Below, piece after piece: positions 8,576-17,455 of a stretch of 64,000 nt of DNA. The stretch is taken from contig NZ_MUZU01000001.1 in NCBI RefSeq assembly GCF_002000085.1, positions 248,001 to 312,000 on the forward strand. Reading direction: 5' to 3'. The position numbers and the translations under genes are program-made. How positions within the stretch are numbered: position 1 is the stretch's first letter; each line of letters begins with the position of its first letter. The notes below the pieces were generated by a model, which made no database searches, was not told where the DNA came from, and was given only the letters and a program-made list of their open reading frames with translations. This DNA is from Pseudocolwellia agarivorans. Lineage in GTDB: Bacteria > Pseudomonadota > Gammaproteobacteria > Enterobacterales > Alteromonadaceae.

Positions 8576-9254
8576 AATAATTCCAAAAACTATAATATAA
8601 CGCTTAATTAATTTTTATTTAAAACAAAGTATCAAAATTATACTTTGTGTTCAATCACTTACTTTTATACCTTAATTTAAAGCGTGTGAAAAAAAGTACT
8701 AACCATACTCTGTATAGAAGACAAACGCGCTAACGCTTAGGAAAAAAAACAAACCATCTAAGCTAATAGTTCATCAACCCCTTAACCTTTACCCCCGTAT
8801 TACTAAACGGGGGCCTATTAAAATCAAAGACTTACTAACGCACTTCGTTTGTTCAACAACGTTCTTTAACGACGAAGAGAAATCGTTAAAGCTGCAATTG
8901 TTCTCTATTTAATATTATTAATAGGTATAAAAAAAACGAGCAGACGGTAAACCGCTTGCTCGCTTTCGTTGTCGTTGCTCAGGCTTCGCCCTCCGCCTCA
9001 GTGCTCTCGCGCTGGTTTACTTTGACTTTCTTATTTAAATTAAACTTGCATTAGGTGCAGCAGTCTGTTGAAGCCCATCATCATGTGTTTCACACCTTAT
9101 GACGTTACGTCAGACAACTATGGAAATAACTTAATAACGTTACTTTTTTATTAAAAGCAGTGCGCTTTAACAATTTGGAATAGTTATAAAGATAGTGATA
9201 TTGTTATATAATGATATTACTATTTTATTGTACTAATTTTTTGAGGAGTTTATC
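8576..9254. other. Non-coding accessory region with several hairpins
   Basis: No convincing gene. Structures seen: CCCCCGT/ACGGGGG arms at 8792-8813; perfect 8-bp arms TTTAACGA (8865-8872) and TCGTTAAA (8883-8890); and a GC-richer block at 8937-9020, annotated separately. A minus-strand frame of only 18 codons near 9048-9104 ends HMMMGFNRLLHLMQV, which may be the tail of a lost gene. The block looks like decayed mobile or accessory DNA. Confidence 0.45.
8937..9020. repeat. GC-richer inverted-repeat block
   Basis: CGAGCA (8937-8942) and TGCTCG (8957-8962) flank the inner pair CGGT/ACCG (8945-8948, 8951-8954), forming a near-perfect hairpin. GTAAACC at about 8948 is also inverted as GGTTTAC near 9014-9020, so the whole block is bounded by an outer inverted repeat. 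Its composition is clearly richer in G and C than the flanks. Confidence 0.5.
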
Positions 9255-9422
9255 TTGGCTTTATTAACCTTTTCTGAAAAAGTTGAATATATTAAACAAC
9301 ATCGTACGGAAAATTATCTTCATAGTTTACGTTTAGAAGGTGTTACTCCAACTGAAAACTCAAAACCAATGGCATTATCCAAAGAAGAAACTATTGCTAA
9401 ATATAAGGCACTTGCTTCTTAA
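9255..9422 (+). CDS. Fic-partner antitoxin (YhfG/VbhA-like), TTG start
   Basis: A 55-residue protein starting at TTG, eight bases after a strong GAGGAG Shine-Dalgarno. It is basic and helical and contains YLHSLRLEGVTP, in which S-L-R-L-E-G fits the inhibitory motif [S/T]xxxE[G/N] by which class I antitoxins insert into the Fic ATP site. The stop TAA (9420-9422) directly abuts the fic ATG at 9423, so the two are coupled. Small size and non-ATG start make it easy to miss. Role inferred from the motif and position. Confidence 0.8.
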   Translation: MALLTFSEKVEYIKQHRTENYLHSLRLEGVTPTENSKPMALSKEETIAKYKALAS

Positions 9423-10013
9423 ATGGTATCGATGAAATATGGTACAGGTGATGACCCTTATTGCTATAAAAATACAGATATCTTAATTAACAATCTCAAT
9501 ATAAAAGATAATGCATTATTAGAATTAGCTGAAACAGATATTTCATTATTATCCTCTGAATCAATTGATTTCTCTCCACCTCCCTATAATTTTACTTATC
9601 TGCAAAATATTCATAAAACACTTTTTAGTGATCTGTATCTGTGGGCAGGTTTAATTAGAACGATAGGTATAAATAAAGGCGACACCATGTTTTGTCGTCC
9701 TGAATATATACAACGTGAAGCCGATAAAATATTTACTTTATTAGCTCAAGAAAATTATTTCCAACAGCTTAATATAGAAAAGTTCATCATTAAAATGGCT
9801 GAATTCTATGGTGACTTAAATATTATCCACCCATTTCGCGAAGGTAATGGCCGTTCACAGCGCATTTTATTCGAACATATAACTGTTAACAGTGGCTTTC
9901 AAATATCATGGTCGAGTGTTACAAAAGATGAATGGATTCAAGCAAATATTAATAGTGTTCACTGTGATTATTCATTATTAGAATCAATTTTTTCTCGATG
10001 CGTATCTGAATAA
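9423..10013 (+). CDS. fic: Fic family AMP-transferase toxin
   Basis: A 196-residue Fic protein. The catalytic loop HPFREGNGRSQR spans residues 136-147 and matches HxFx(D/E)GNGRxxR, with His136 as catalytic base. The flap (GDTMFCRPEYI) is at about 86-96. Such enzymes transfer AMP from ATP to target proteins; in the FicTA class DNA gyrase and topoisomerase IV are known targets. The inhibitory helix is on the separate upstream antitoxin, making this a class I system. The tail overlaps an antisense open frame at 9968-10165. Confidence 0.9.
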   Translation: MVSMKYGTGDDPYCYKNTDILINNLNIKDNALLELAETDISLLSSESIDFSPPPYNFTYLQNIHKTLFSDLYLWAGLIRTIGINKGDTMFCRPEYIQREADKIFTLLAQENYFQQLNIEKFIIKMAEFYGDLNIIHPFREGNGRSQRILFEHITVNSGFQISWSSVTKDEWIQANINSVHCDYSLLESIFSRCVSE

Positions 10014-10165
10014 TCTCCTTTATTAAAAGTATTATCACAATAACTAATATCTCTAAGTGGAACTCCCATTTTTGTTAAATAGTCGAAGCTAAAAATATAT
10101 TCTCTAGGTGATTCATCACATACGTCGATTAATCGTCCTTTGTATACCCCCTTACCTCTAGTTAC
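9968..10165 (-). pseudogene. Open-frame remnant, no start codon
   Basis: A minus-strand frame with no stop and a protein-like composition (includes YKGRLIDVCDESPREYIFSF and MGVPLRDISYCDN), bounded upstream by a TGA and lacking a usable start. It ends with a TAA inside the 3' end of fic. It looks like the C-terminal piece of a lost gene; the family was not recognised. Confidence 0.35.
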
Positions 10166-10171
10166 TCATAA

Positions 10172-10372
10172 GCCATTAATGACTCAAATATTTTATTACA
10201 ATCTATTGGAAAATTGGTTAAAAGTGTCTGCTCTGAAACTATTGTTCAAACAGAGTTAGGCAAAAGAGTTGATGTGAGCTGTACTACTATTGATGAGGGT
10301 TCAGCATTAGTTAAAGTTAACCGTTCGCGTAAAGCAAGAAAAGCGCCTGAAGAGTTTTCTGATAACTTCTAA
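10172..10372 (+). pseudogene. C-terminal gene fragment, no start codon
   Basis: An open frame following a TAA at 10169-10171 and encoding about 66 residues, including LGKRVDVSCTTIDEGSALVK and a basic end RSRKARKAPEEFSDNF. No good start or ribosome-binding site is present. It is probably the tail of a gene lost when the region was rearranged; family not recognised. Confidence 0.35.
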
Positions 10373-10505
10373 AACTGATGTATTTTTAGGAATATAAAGC
10401 TAAATTTTATTTGTTTTGATAGTGGTCTATAACGTTTAAAAGTTGTTATTCCGTTGCATTTACGCACTTAACCTTAATCAAGGTAATTTATTGATTTTAA
10501 AATAC

Positions 10506-10532
10506 AAAAAGACGCTGATTAGCGTCTTTTTT
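10506..10532. terminator. Intrinsic terminator (both strands)
   Basis: AAAAAGACGCT, loop GATT, AGCGTCTTTTTT: GC stem flanked by A- and T-runs, after the fragment at 10172-10372. Confidence 0.8.
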
Positions 10533-10566
10533 CGTTTATATAAAACTCATATATTTTAAAAACTAT

Positions 10567-10799
10567 TTAACCTCAACTCGGGTTAATGAATGTTAGCGAA
10601 TGAATTAAAGTTATTATTTATCAAAAACCTAATATGTATCGTTGTTTTCCTAAGCTATATTAGCTTCTCAACATTGATATTTTTGTGTATAACAAGGCGA
10701 ATTTTTCTATCTAATAGCTGGCTATTAGTAATAAATTCAACGAAGTTAGACGTAAAAATAGCTTGTTGAGTAACTTTACTTATCCCGAGCTGAGGTTAT
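10567..10799. repeat. Dispersed repeat element (MITE-like), copy 1
   Basis: Bounded by TTAACCTCAACTCGGG (10567-10582) and its inverted copy CCCGAGCTGAGGTTAT (10784-10799), 14 of 16 positions matching. The right 70 bases resemble the right end of the element at 59853-60040, with a shared GTAAAAATA core and CCGAG..AGGTTA end. The right terminal repeat contains the stop codon of the SPFH gene (10796-10798). It encodes no protein. Confidence 0.65.
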
Positions 10800-11659
10800 T
10801 TAGCTCGCATATCTAAAATAGGCATGTTCTGTCCACCTAACATGGTTGAAGGTAATTTACCGTCCCAATTTTGAGCTTCTGTTAACTTAACAATTAATGG
10901 GTTGTCGCCTAATGCTTTCGCTTTTGCTGTAATGGCTTCTGCTTCGGCTAAACCTTTGATACGAATAGATTCTGCTTCTGCAATAGCAACTAATTTAATA
11001 CCATCAGCTTTTGCTTTAGCGGTGTTTACATCTCGTTGGGCTTCTAGGTTTTGTCTTGCGAGTTTATGTTCTTCGGCAGCTGCTAAGTTTTTTTCTGTTT
11101 GCTTAGTTTCAATAGATGTTAAGTACTTAGCAGGTAGCTGAATGTTTTCAATTTGAATGTTATCTACTGTTACTGGGAAGTCTTTCATCTCTTCAATTAA
11201 GTTAGCTTCAATGGCTTGAATCGCGCTTGCTCTGTCTTGAATAAGCTTTTCTGCATCAAAGCGTGGGATCACGTCTTTCGTTGCGGATCTAAACCTTGGA
11301 TCTAATATTCTGCTTTCAAATTGTGAAAGACCGCCGTATTGTCTAAATAGCTCTAATGCTGCAGTTTTATCTACTGTCCAGTTAACAGAAACGCTAATGG
11401 TAACGGGCATTTGTTCTTTTGTACTAGAGGCCATTCTTTCTTCGTTTTTGCGTGTTCTTACTTCTATTTCTTCTACGCTATCAATAAAAGGTACTTTAAA
11501 GTGTAGCCCAGGGTTTACTTGTTCTTTAGCTTCGCTAAAACGTTTAACTATCCCTATATGCCCTTCGTTAACGGTATAAATAGATCCCATCAGTAAAATA
11601 AAGCCGACGATTAGAAATATAATCGTTTTTACTGGGATATTAAATTTTTGAAAGTTCAT
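10796..11659 (-). CDS. SPFH/prohibitin family membrane protein
   Basis: 287 residues with one N-terminal membrane anchor (about 12-29), then an SPFH/Band 7 domain (NEGHIGIVKRFSEAKEQVNPG through about residue 190) and a long Ala/Glu-rich coiled coil (EAESIRIKGLAEAEAITAKA). This is the prohibitin layout; it resembles HflC/HflK but does not form a clear hflKC pair. Such proteins form large ring or cage scaffolds at the inner membrane and can modulate FtsH. AAGGATGAAG gives a good Shine-Dalgarno. The stop codon lies inside a repeat element end. Confidence 0.8.
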   Translation of the reverse strand: MNFQKFNIPVKTIIFLIVGFILLMGSIYTVNEGHIGIVKRFSEAKEQVNPGLHFKVPFIDSVEEIEVRTRKNEERMASSTKEQMPVTISVSVNWTVDKTAALELFRQYGGLSQFESRILDPRFRSATKDVIPRFDAEKLIQDRASAIQAIEANLIEEMKDFPVTVDNIQIENIQLPAKYLTSIETKQTEKNLAAAEEHKLARQNLEAQRDVNTAKAKADGIKLVAIAEAESIRIKGLAEAEAITAKAKALGDNPLIVKLTEAQNWDGKLPSTMLGGQNMPILDMRAK

Positions 11660-11697
11660 TCTTCATCCTTAATGTATTTAAAATATTACTGCTATAA

Positions 11698-11722
11698 AAA
11701 AAGACGCGGGATGCGTCTTTTT
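11698..11722 (-). terminator. Intrinsic terminator after alaS
   Basis: AAAAAGACGC, short loop, GCGTCTTTTT. Read on the minus strand it follows the alaS stop and precedes the SPFH gene. Confidence 0.85.
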
Positions 11723-11765
11723 ATGTTTAGGTTGTTTCACTCTTATTTAATTTAAATAAGCGCTA

Positions 11766-14390
11766 TTAGCCCAATTTTTCTTCTAACCATGGTTTAACGG
11801 TTGCAAGTGCTGCTACTAGGTTTTCTGGTTGGCTACCACCGGCTTGCGCCATATCTGGACGTCCGCCACCTTTACCACCTACTTGCTGGGCTACTACATT
11901 AACTAATTCGCCCGCTTTAACGTTATTGGTTAAGTCTTTAGTTACACCAGCAATTAAGCTCACTTTATCGTCGTTAGCTGTTGCTAAAAAGATAATAGCT
12001 GAGCCCATTTTGTTTTTAAGGTCGTCTACCATACCACGTAATGATTTAGCTTCGGCGTTTTCCAGATTCGCAATAAGTACTTTAATACCATTAATGTCGA
12101 TTGCTTGGCTAACTAAGTCAGAACCTGCTTGAGCCGCTAATGTTTGTTTTAGCTGGGCAATTTCTTTTTCAAGTTGCTTACCTTTACTAATAAGTAGCTC
12201 TACTTTGCTTGCTGCGCTGTTTGTGTCAGATTTTACCATTGATGCAATTTTACTTAATGTACTGGCTTGTTCGTCAACAAAGTTTAACGCACCGTTACCT
12301 GTGTAAGCTTCTATACGTCTAACGCCAGCAGCAATACCAGATTCAGACGCTATTTTAAATAAGCCAATATCGCCCGTTTGGTTTACATGAACACCGCCGC
12401 ATAATTCGGTAGAAAATTCCCCCAGTGTTACTACGCGTACTTCTTCGTCATATTTTTCACCAAATAGTGCCATAGCGCCTTTTTCTTTGGCTTGGTCTAT
12501 TGCCATTAATTCGGTGTTGCGTTTATGGTTTGTACGTATTTCATTATTTACCATGCGCTCTACGGTATGCAATTCTTCTGCTGTTACGGCTTCAAAATGA
12601 GAGAAATCGAAACGTAATTTTTCAGCATCACACAACGAGCCTTTTTGCGTAACATGGTCACCTAATACTTTACGTAAAGCGGCATGAAGTAAATGAGTAG
12701 CGGTATGGTTTTTAACAATATTATTACGGCTTTCAAGGTTAATTTCTGCATTAACCTTTTGTTGTAATTTAATTGCTGCTTGTGCCACACCTTGGTGAGC
12801 AAAAGCATTACCTACTTTTACTGTGTCTTTAACTTCAAATACGCCAGCGTCAGAACGTAAAACACCTGAGTCACCTACTTGTCCGCCCGACTCTGCGTAA
12901 AATGGTGTTTGGTCTAATATTACAACGCCTTGCTCACCCGCTTTCAGCTCTGTTACTGATTCGCCGTTCGCAAAAAGTTCTACAACCGTTGATGATAATT
13001 GGTATTGCGTATAGCCTTTAAAATCACTTATTTGATCAGATTTTAATTGTTCGTTGTAATCTGTACCAAATTGGCTAGCTTGTTGCGCTCGTTCACGTTG
13101 ACGTGTCATGGCTTGATCAAAACCATCTTGATCGATAGTTAGGTCACGTTCGCGTGCAATATCAGCGGTTAAATCAGCCGGAAATCCGTAAGTATCGTAA
13201 AGTTTGAATACGTCTTCACCTGAAATTACACTACCTTTCATTTCAGATAGTATGTTTTCAAGTAATGCCATGCCTCGGTCAAGCGTACGGCCAAATTGTT
13301 CTTCTTCAATACGCAGTATTTTTTCAATAATAGCTTGTTGATCAACTAATTCAGGGTAGGCATCGCCCATTTGCTTAGCTAGTGACGCTACTATTTTATA
13401 AAAGAAATCTGTTTTAGCTTCTAACTTATGCCCATGACGAATTGCACGACGAATAATACGTCTAAGTACGTAACCTCGGCCTTCATTTGATGGCATAACA
13501 CCATCAGTAATTAAGAAACTACAAGAGCGAATATGATCAGCAATTACACGTAATGATTTATGCTCTAAATCTTTACAGTCTAACAAGTTAGCAATATCAG
13601 AAATTAAACCTTGGAAAATATCAATTTCGTAGTTGCTGTGAACACCTTGCATAATAGCCGCAATACGTTCAAGCCCCATACCTGTATCAACAGAAGGTTT
13701 AGGAAGTGGATCCATTGCTCCATCGCTTTGGCGATTGAACTGCATAAAAACAAGGTTCCAAATTTCGATAAAGCGATCGCCATCTTCATCAGGAGATCCC
13801 GGAGGACCACCAAAAATACCTTCACCATGATCGTAGAATATTTCAGAACATGGACCACATGGCCCAGTGTCACCCATTGACCAAAAGTTATCAGATTCGT
13901 ATTTTTTATCTGGAGATTTATCACCTATACGAATAATTTTATCTACAGGTACACCTATTTTTTCAGCCCAAAAGTTAAATGCTTCGTCGTCTGATTCATA
14001 AACAGTTACTAGCAGTTTTTCTTTGGGTAATTTTAATACGGTGGTTAAAAATTCCCATGCATAAGTAATGGCATGTTCTTTAAAATAATCGCCAAAACTA
14101 AAGTTACCTAACATTTCAAAAAATGTATGATGACGAGCGGTATATCCCACATTTTCTAAGTCGTTGTGTTTACCACCGGCTCTAACACAGCGCTGCGAAG
14201 AGGTAGCACGCGTATAGCTACGTTGCTCTGCACCTAAAAAAACATCTTTAAATGGTACCATTCCAGCATTGGTAAAAAGTAAGGTAGCGTCGTTACCAGG
14301 AACTAAAGAACTACTTGCTACAATTTGATGTTGCTTAGATGCGTAAAAATCTAAAAATGCTTGACGTAATTCAGCACTCGTTTTAATCAT
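11766..14390 (-). CDS. alaS: Alanine--tRNA ligase
   Basis: 874 residues, standard bacterial AlaRS length. It has the class II catalytic core at the N-terminus ([20 protein letters not shown]), the editing domain with zinc-binding HTATH and CGGVH motifs, a coiled coil near 720-760 and the C-Ala domain with [20 protein letters not shown]. It charges tRNA-Ala and clears mischarged Ser and Gly. recX lies 51 bases upstream on the same strand, an order common in gammaproteobacteria. A terminator follows. Confidence 0.97.
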   Translation of the reverse strand: MIKTSAELRQAFLDFYASKQHQIVASSSLVPGNDATLLFTNAGMVPFKDVFLGAEQRSYTRATSSQRCVRAGGKHNDLENVGYTARHHTFFEMLGNFSFGDYFKEHAITYAWEFLTTVLKLPKEKLLVTVYESDDEAFNFWAEKIGVPVDKIIRIGDKSPDKKYESDNFWSMGDTGPCGPCSEIFYDHGEGIFGGPPGSPDEDGDRFIEIWNLVFMQFNRQSDGAMDPLPKPSVDTGMGLERIAAIMQGVHSNYEIDIFQGLISDIANLLDCKDLEHKSLRVIADHIRSCSFLITDGVMPSNEGRGYVLRRIIRRAIRHGHKLEAKTDFFYKIVASLAKQMGDAYPELVDQQAIIEKILRIEEEQFGRTLDRGMALLENILSEMKGSVISGEDVFKLYDTYGFPADLTADIARERDLTIDQDGFDQAMTRQRERAQQASQFGTDYNEQLKSDQISDFKGYTQYQLSSTVVELFANGESVTELKAGEQGVVILDQTPFYAESGGQVGDSGVLRSDAGVFEVKDTVKVGNAFAHQGVAQAAIKLQQKVNAEINLESRNNIVKNHTATHLLHAALRKVLGDHVTQKGSLCDAEKLRFDFSHFEAVTAEELHTVERMVNNEIRTNHKRNTELMAIDQAKEKGAMALFGEKYDEEVRVVTLGEFSTELCGGVHVNQTGDIGLFKIASESGIAAGVRRIEAYTGNGALNFVDEQASTLSKIASMVKSDTNSAASKVELLISKGKQLEKEIAQLKQTLAAQAGSDLVSQAIDINGIKVLIANLENAEAKSLRGMVDDLKNKMGSAIIFLATANDDKVSLIAGVTKDLTNNVKAGELVNVVAQQVGGKGGGRPDMAQAGGSQPENLVAALATVKPWLEEKLG

Positions 14391-14441
14391 GGGAAATCCA
14401 ACTCGTTAACATTTAATTATTTATATTCGTATTGTAGTTAC

Positions 14442-14870
14442 TTACAAAATAGCGAAAATTTCATCAGAGGAAAAACCTCTGCTTTGTAAAAATCGTGCAC
14501 GTTTTGCTTTATCTTTTTGATCAATAACAGCTGTTGTACCAAAACGCTTATTATACGCAAGCTCGGCCTGAAGATACCAATCAATTTGCTGATTATTCTT
14601 TAATTGAGAAATTAATGATGAACTAATACCTTTTTGCGTTAATTCATTTTTAATATACAACCAACCATAACCTCTATTTACACGCGTTCTAAACACGCTT
14701 TCAGCAAAGCGTTCATGGCTTAGGTAGTTTTCTTCAATAAGGTATTCAATAACCGGCGTTATTTCTTCTTGTTCAAACTTTCTCAACAAAAGTTTTTGCG
14801 TTAATTCTTTTGTGGAGTGTTCTCTACGAGATAACAACCCGATAGCGGAATGTAAAATACTTTTATTCAA
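14442..14870 (-). CDS. recX: Regulatory protein RecX
   Basis: A 142-residue all-helical protein with RecX three-helix repeats: LLSRREHSTKELTQKLLLRK, then YLSHERFAESVFRTRVNRGYG and KNELTQKGIS. RecX binds RecA filaments and limits their growth. The only sensible start is TTG at 14868-14870 (minus strand). recA is usually directly upstream, but here the upstream neighbour is a divergent lipoprotein gene 156 bases away, so recX is separated from recA. No LexA box was seen at its start. Confidence 0.88.
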   Translation of the reverse strand: MNKSILHSAIGLLSRREHSTKELTQKLLLRKFEQEEITPVIEYLIEENYLSHERFAESVFRTRVNRGYGWLYIKNELTQKGISSSLISQLKNNQQIDWYLQAELAYNKRFGTTAVIDQKDKAKRARFLQSRGFSSDEIFAIL

Positions 14871-15026
14871 TTAAATTTAAACCTATACAATGAGTAGGCT
14901 TATTTTACTGAATATTTTAAGCAAATAAACAAGAGAATAAATAGCTTTTACATTTGCACGATGATCACGCAAAATATAGCCATATAAAAACAGTCCAAAA
15001 AGCTGTAAAACTAAACAGGGATCTGT

Positions 15027-17381
15027 ATGTTAAAAAACATGTTAACCATTCGAAATATTCTTCTAGCTGGCTTATTGGTTGTTCTGCAATCGTGTGGTAG
15101 TTCAAGCGACAAAGAAAGCTACACAATATCAGCTGACAAAACATCGTTAACCTTTAGCGCGGTAGCGCAGGAAAAGTCGACTCAATCTTTAAAAGTTGAC
15201 GTTGAATTTTCTGGTGATGGCTTATTAGTCGGTTTTTCTCCCGATTCAACGCCACTATCTTGGATAAAGTTTAGAACGGAGAATGTAACTCAAAATTCCG
15301 CAACGGTTTATATTGAATTAGTAGATAGTGAGTTATATAGGCCTAATTTATATGAAACTAAAATTAGGCTTTCTACAGGCGCTATTGAAGGAACAGATAT
15401 TAACCTTGTTCATCACGATATAGATGTTTCGATATTAATTGCTCAAACAGTTAGTTTTAAAACCATTGCAGGTAAAACTAATGTACCCAGCCAAACAACT
15501 ACGTTAATCAATTCAACAGACGATACTTGGGAAGCTTCTACAACAGCGGCTTGGCTAACACCTGTTTTAACTCAAGATACTGAAACTAAAACACTTACGT
15601 TAACCAGCACTGCTGATGTTAGTTCCTTTAGCAGTTTAGATGTATACCAAACAGAAATCACATTAAAAAATACGGTAACAAACGAAGAATTTGTTATTCC
15701 TGTAGAACTGGGATTAGATAACACTTACCTTTTTGCCAACCAGCCACACGTTGCTTTAGTTTCTACGCCTAATAGCAACATAACCGAAACGATTATATCT
15801 ATATCAAACAATGCAGAAAAGGTGATTAATTGGACAGCGACTACAACGGCTGATTGGCTAACCTTAACGCCTTTAGCTGGTGGAAATGCCCTTAAAATAA
15901 GCGCGGATACTTCAAAAGTAACTGAAAATGAAACATCACTAGCCGACATTAGTATTGAATCGAATACGACAAACGAAGCCATTACTGATGTTGTAAGCGT
16001 AAGTTTATTTCATTCAACTACCCTAACTGAAAAACAAGATATAGCGCTTAATAGTGATTTGATTAACGCTAATGCGATTGCAACATCTCCTTCGCAGCCT
16101 TTAGTATATGTTGGTGTAAATAATGAAATTAAAGTATTCAATATTTACACGGGGGAATTGCTTAATACTTTAATTGCCTCACCTGAAGGCACCCAAGTAG
16201 CACAGTTTGTTATGCATCCACAAGGCACCTACTTGCTGGCTCAAGCAACTGAAACAACAACGAGTGATGATGAAACATCTACAGTTACCCATAGATATAA
16301 AATAAATTTAGCAGACAATACCTTAAATGAGATTGAAGATTGGACGATAGTTGCTACCCCAGATCGTATCGTTAGATTGTCTGGCCGATATTTTGTATTA
16401 ACATCAGCTTTTGAATTTGCAGACGAAAACTTAAAACAACTTTATTTCAATGTAGCCGATGCTTTTGACCCAACGAAAATTGTAGTAGCCGAGTTAAGCA
16501 ATAGTATATTTGCTATAGATAATTCTGATACAAACTTGTCTCAAATAAAAAGATTTAAAGTTGAAGTAAACGACTATACCAAAGAAAAAGTAGCTACTAG
16601 CTTAACTCATACCTATCACCCTACGAACCTTCCTGATGAAGAACCTATTATAGATTTAGCTGTAACTAACGATGAAAAAAATCTATACCTTGTGAGTAAA
16701 ACATCTGAATGGCTGAGTTTTGATGGTACAAACTTTACTGATAATGGTTTATTAGCAAAAGAAGAAACGGTACTAAGAGCGGATCAAGCCACTGAAACAA
16801 TTGTAAATGAAGATATAACCTCAAGTGAAGATAATATAGTTACTCACTCTGTTTACCTAAATAGCCTTAATCAGCCTCATTATATAAGAACAATTAAAGT
16901 ACCTAATACTTCACCAACCCTTTATGAAACACACATTAATACCTACAGTACGCAACAACAATTAATGGCGAGTATTTCTGCCTCTAACAATACTCAATTA
17001 TTTAATGTATCGCCTGTTGATATAAGTTTTTCACTGAGCGCTCAACATATAATAGCCAACGATAAAACACGCAATAACGTTACTTTTAACTTAGCACCTT
17101 TTATACCTGATACGCTTGAAGTAACCTTTAATGTACCGTTATCTAACCCCCAAGATGAACAGTTTATTGTTAATTTAGGTAATATTGATAGCGAATGGCA
17201 AGCCTTAAGAAATGAAGACTGGATTGCTGTATCTAAAGAGACAGAAAAACCAAGCGAACTTATTATTACGTTAGTCGATTACAACACGTTAGGTTCTGGT
17301 ATATATCACGACGAGATTATTATATATGATGTTGCTAACCTTGCATCAGCAACAATCAAAGTAGTGTTAAACGTTGAGTAA
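15027..17381 (+). CDS. Large BACON-like domain lipoprotein
   Basis: 784 residues with a signal peptide and lipobox ending at Cys23 (VLQSCGSS). Residues about 30-320 form three BACON-like beta-sandwich repeats, each with a WL or WI core (SWIKFRTENVT, AWLTPVLTQ, DWLTLTPLAGG). Residues about 335-640 resemble a beta-propeller (PLVYVGVNNEIKVFNIYTGE). A last BACON-like repeat (NEDWIAVSKETEKPS) closes the protein. BACON domains are associated with extracellular carbohydrate or mucin binding in Bacteroidetes; the function here is unknown. AGGGATC precedes the ATG. It is a single-gene unit, convergent with dinB. Confidence 0.7.
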   Translation: MLKNMLTIRNILLAGLLVVLQSCGSSSDKESYTISADKTSLTFSAVAQEKSTQSLKVDVEFSGDGLLVGFSPDSTPLSWIKFRTENVTQNSATVYIELVDSELYRPNLYETKIRLSTGAIEGTDINLVHHDIDVSILIAQTVSFKTIAGKTNVPSQTTTLINSTDDTWEASTTAAWLTPVLTQDTETKTLTLTSTADVSSFSSLDVYQTEITLKNTVTNEEFVIPVELGLDNTYLFANQPHVALVSTPNSNITETIISISNNAEKVINWTATTTADWLTLTPLAGGNALKISADTSKVTENETSLADISIESNTTNEAITDVVSVSLFHSTTLTEKQDIALNSDLINANAIATSPSQPLVYVGVNNEIKVFNIYTGELLNTLIASPEGTQVAQFVMHPQGTYLLAQATETTTSDDETSTVTHRYKINLADNTLNEIEDWTIVATPDRIVRLSGRYFVLTSAFEFADENLKQLYFNVADAFDPTKIVVAELSNSIFAIDNSDTNLSQIKRFKVEVNDYTKEKVATSLTHTYHPTNLPDEEPIIDLAVTNDEKNLYLVSKTSEWLSFDGTNFTDNGLLAKEETVLRADQATETIVNEDITSSEDNIVTHSVYLNSLNQPHYIRTIKVPNTSPTLYETHINTYSTQQQLMASISASNNTQLFNVSPVDISFSLSAQHIIANDKTRNNVTFNLAPFIPDTLEVTFNVPLSNPQDEQFIVNLGNIDSEWQALRNEDWIAVSKETEKPSELIITLVDYNTLGSGIYHDEIIIYDVANLASATIKVVLNVE

Positions 17382-17455
17382 TACCAAGTCCATTAAATTT
17401 TAAAACTAATTAAGGGTTGCATTAGCAATATAAGTTAGCTGTAGCCCTACTCTCT

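Noticed and set aside
8792-8813. CCCCCGT/ACGGGGG hairpin as a terminator
   Set aside because: It has no T-run on either side and no adjacent gene end in the right orientation.
6781-10800. Direct repeat of the tmRNA 3' end marking an attachment site
   Set aside because: I looked for a second GGTTCGATTCC-type segment downstream and found none; no integrase is present either.
13604-13924. 106-residue minus-strand frame inside alaS
   Set aside because: It is a shadow of alaS in another frame with no ribosome site or protein-like features.
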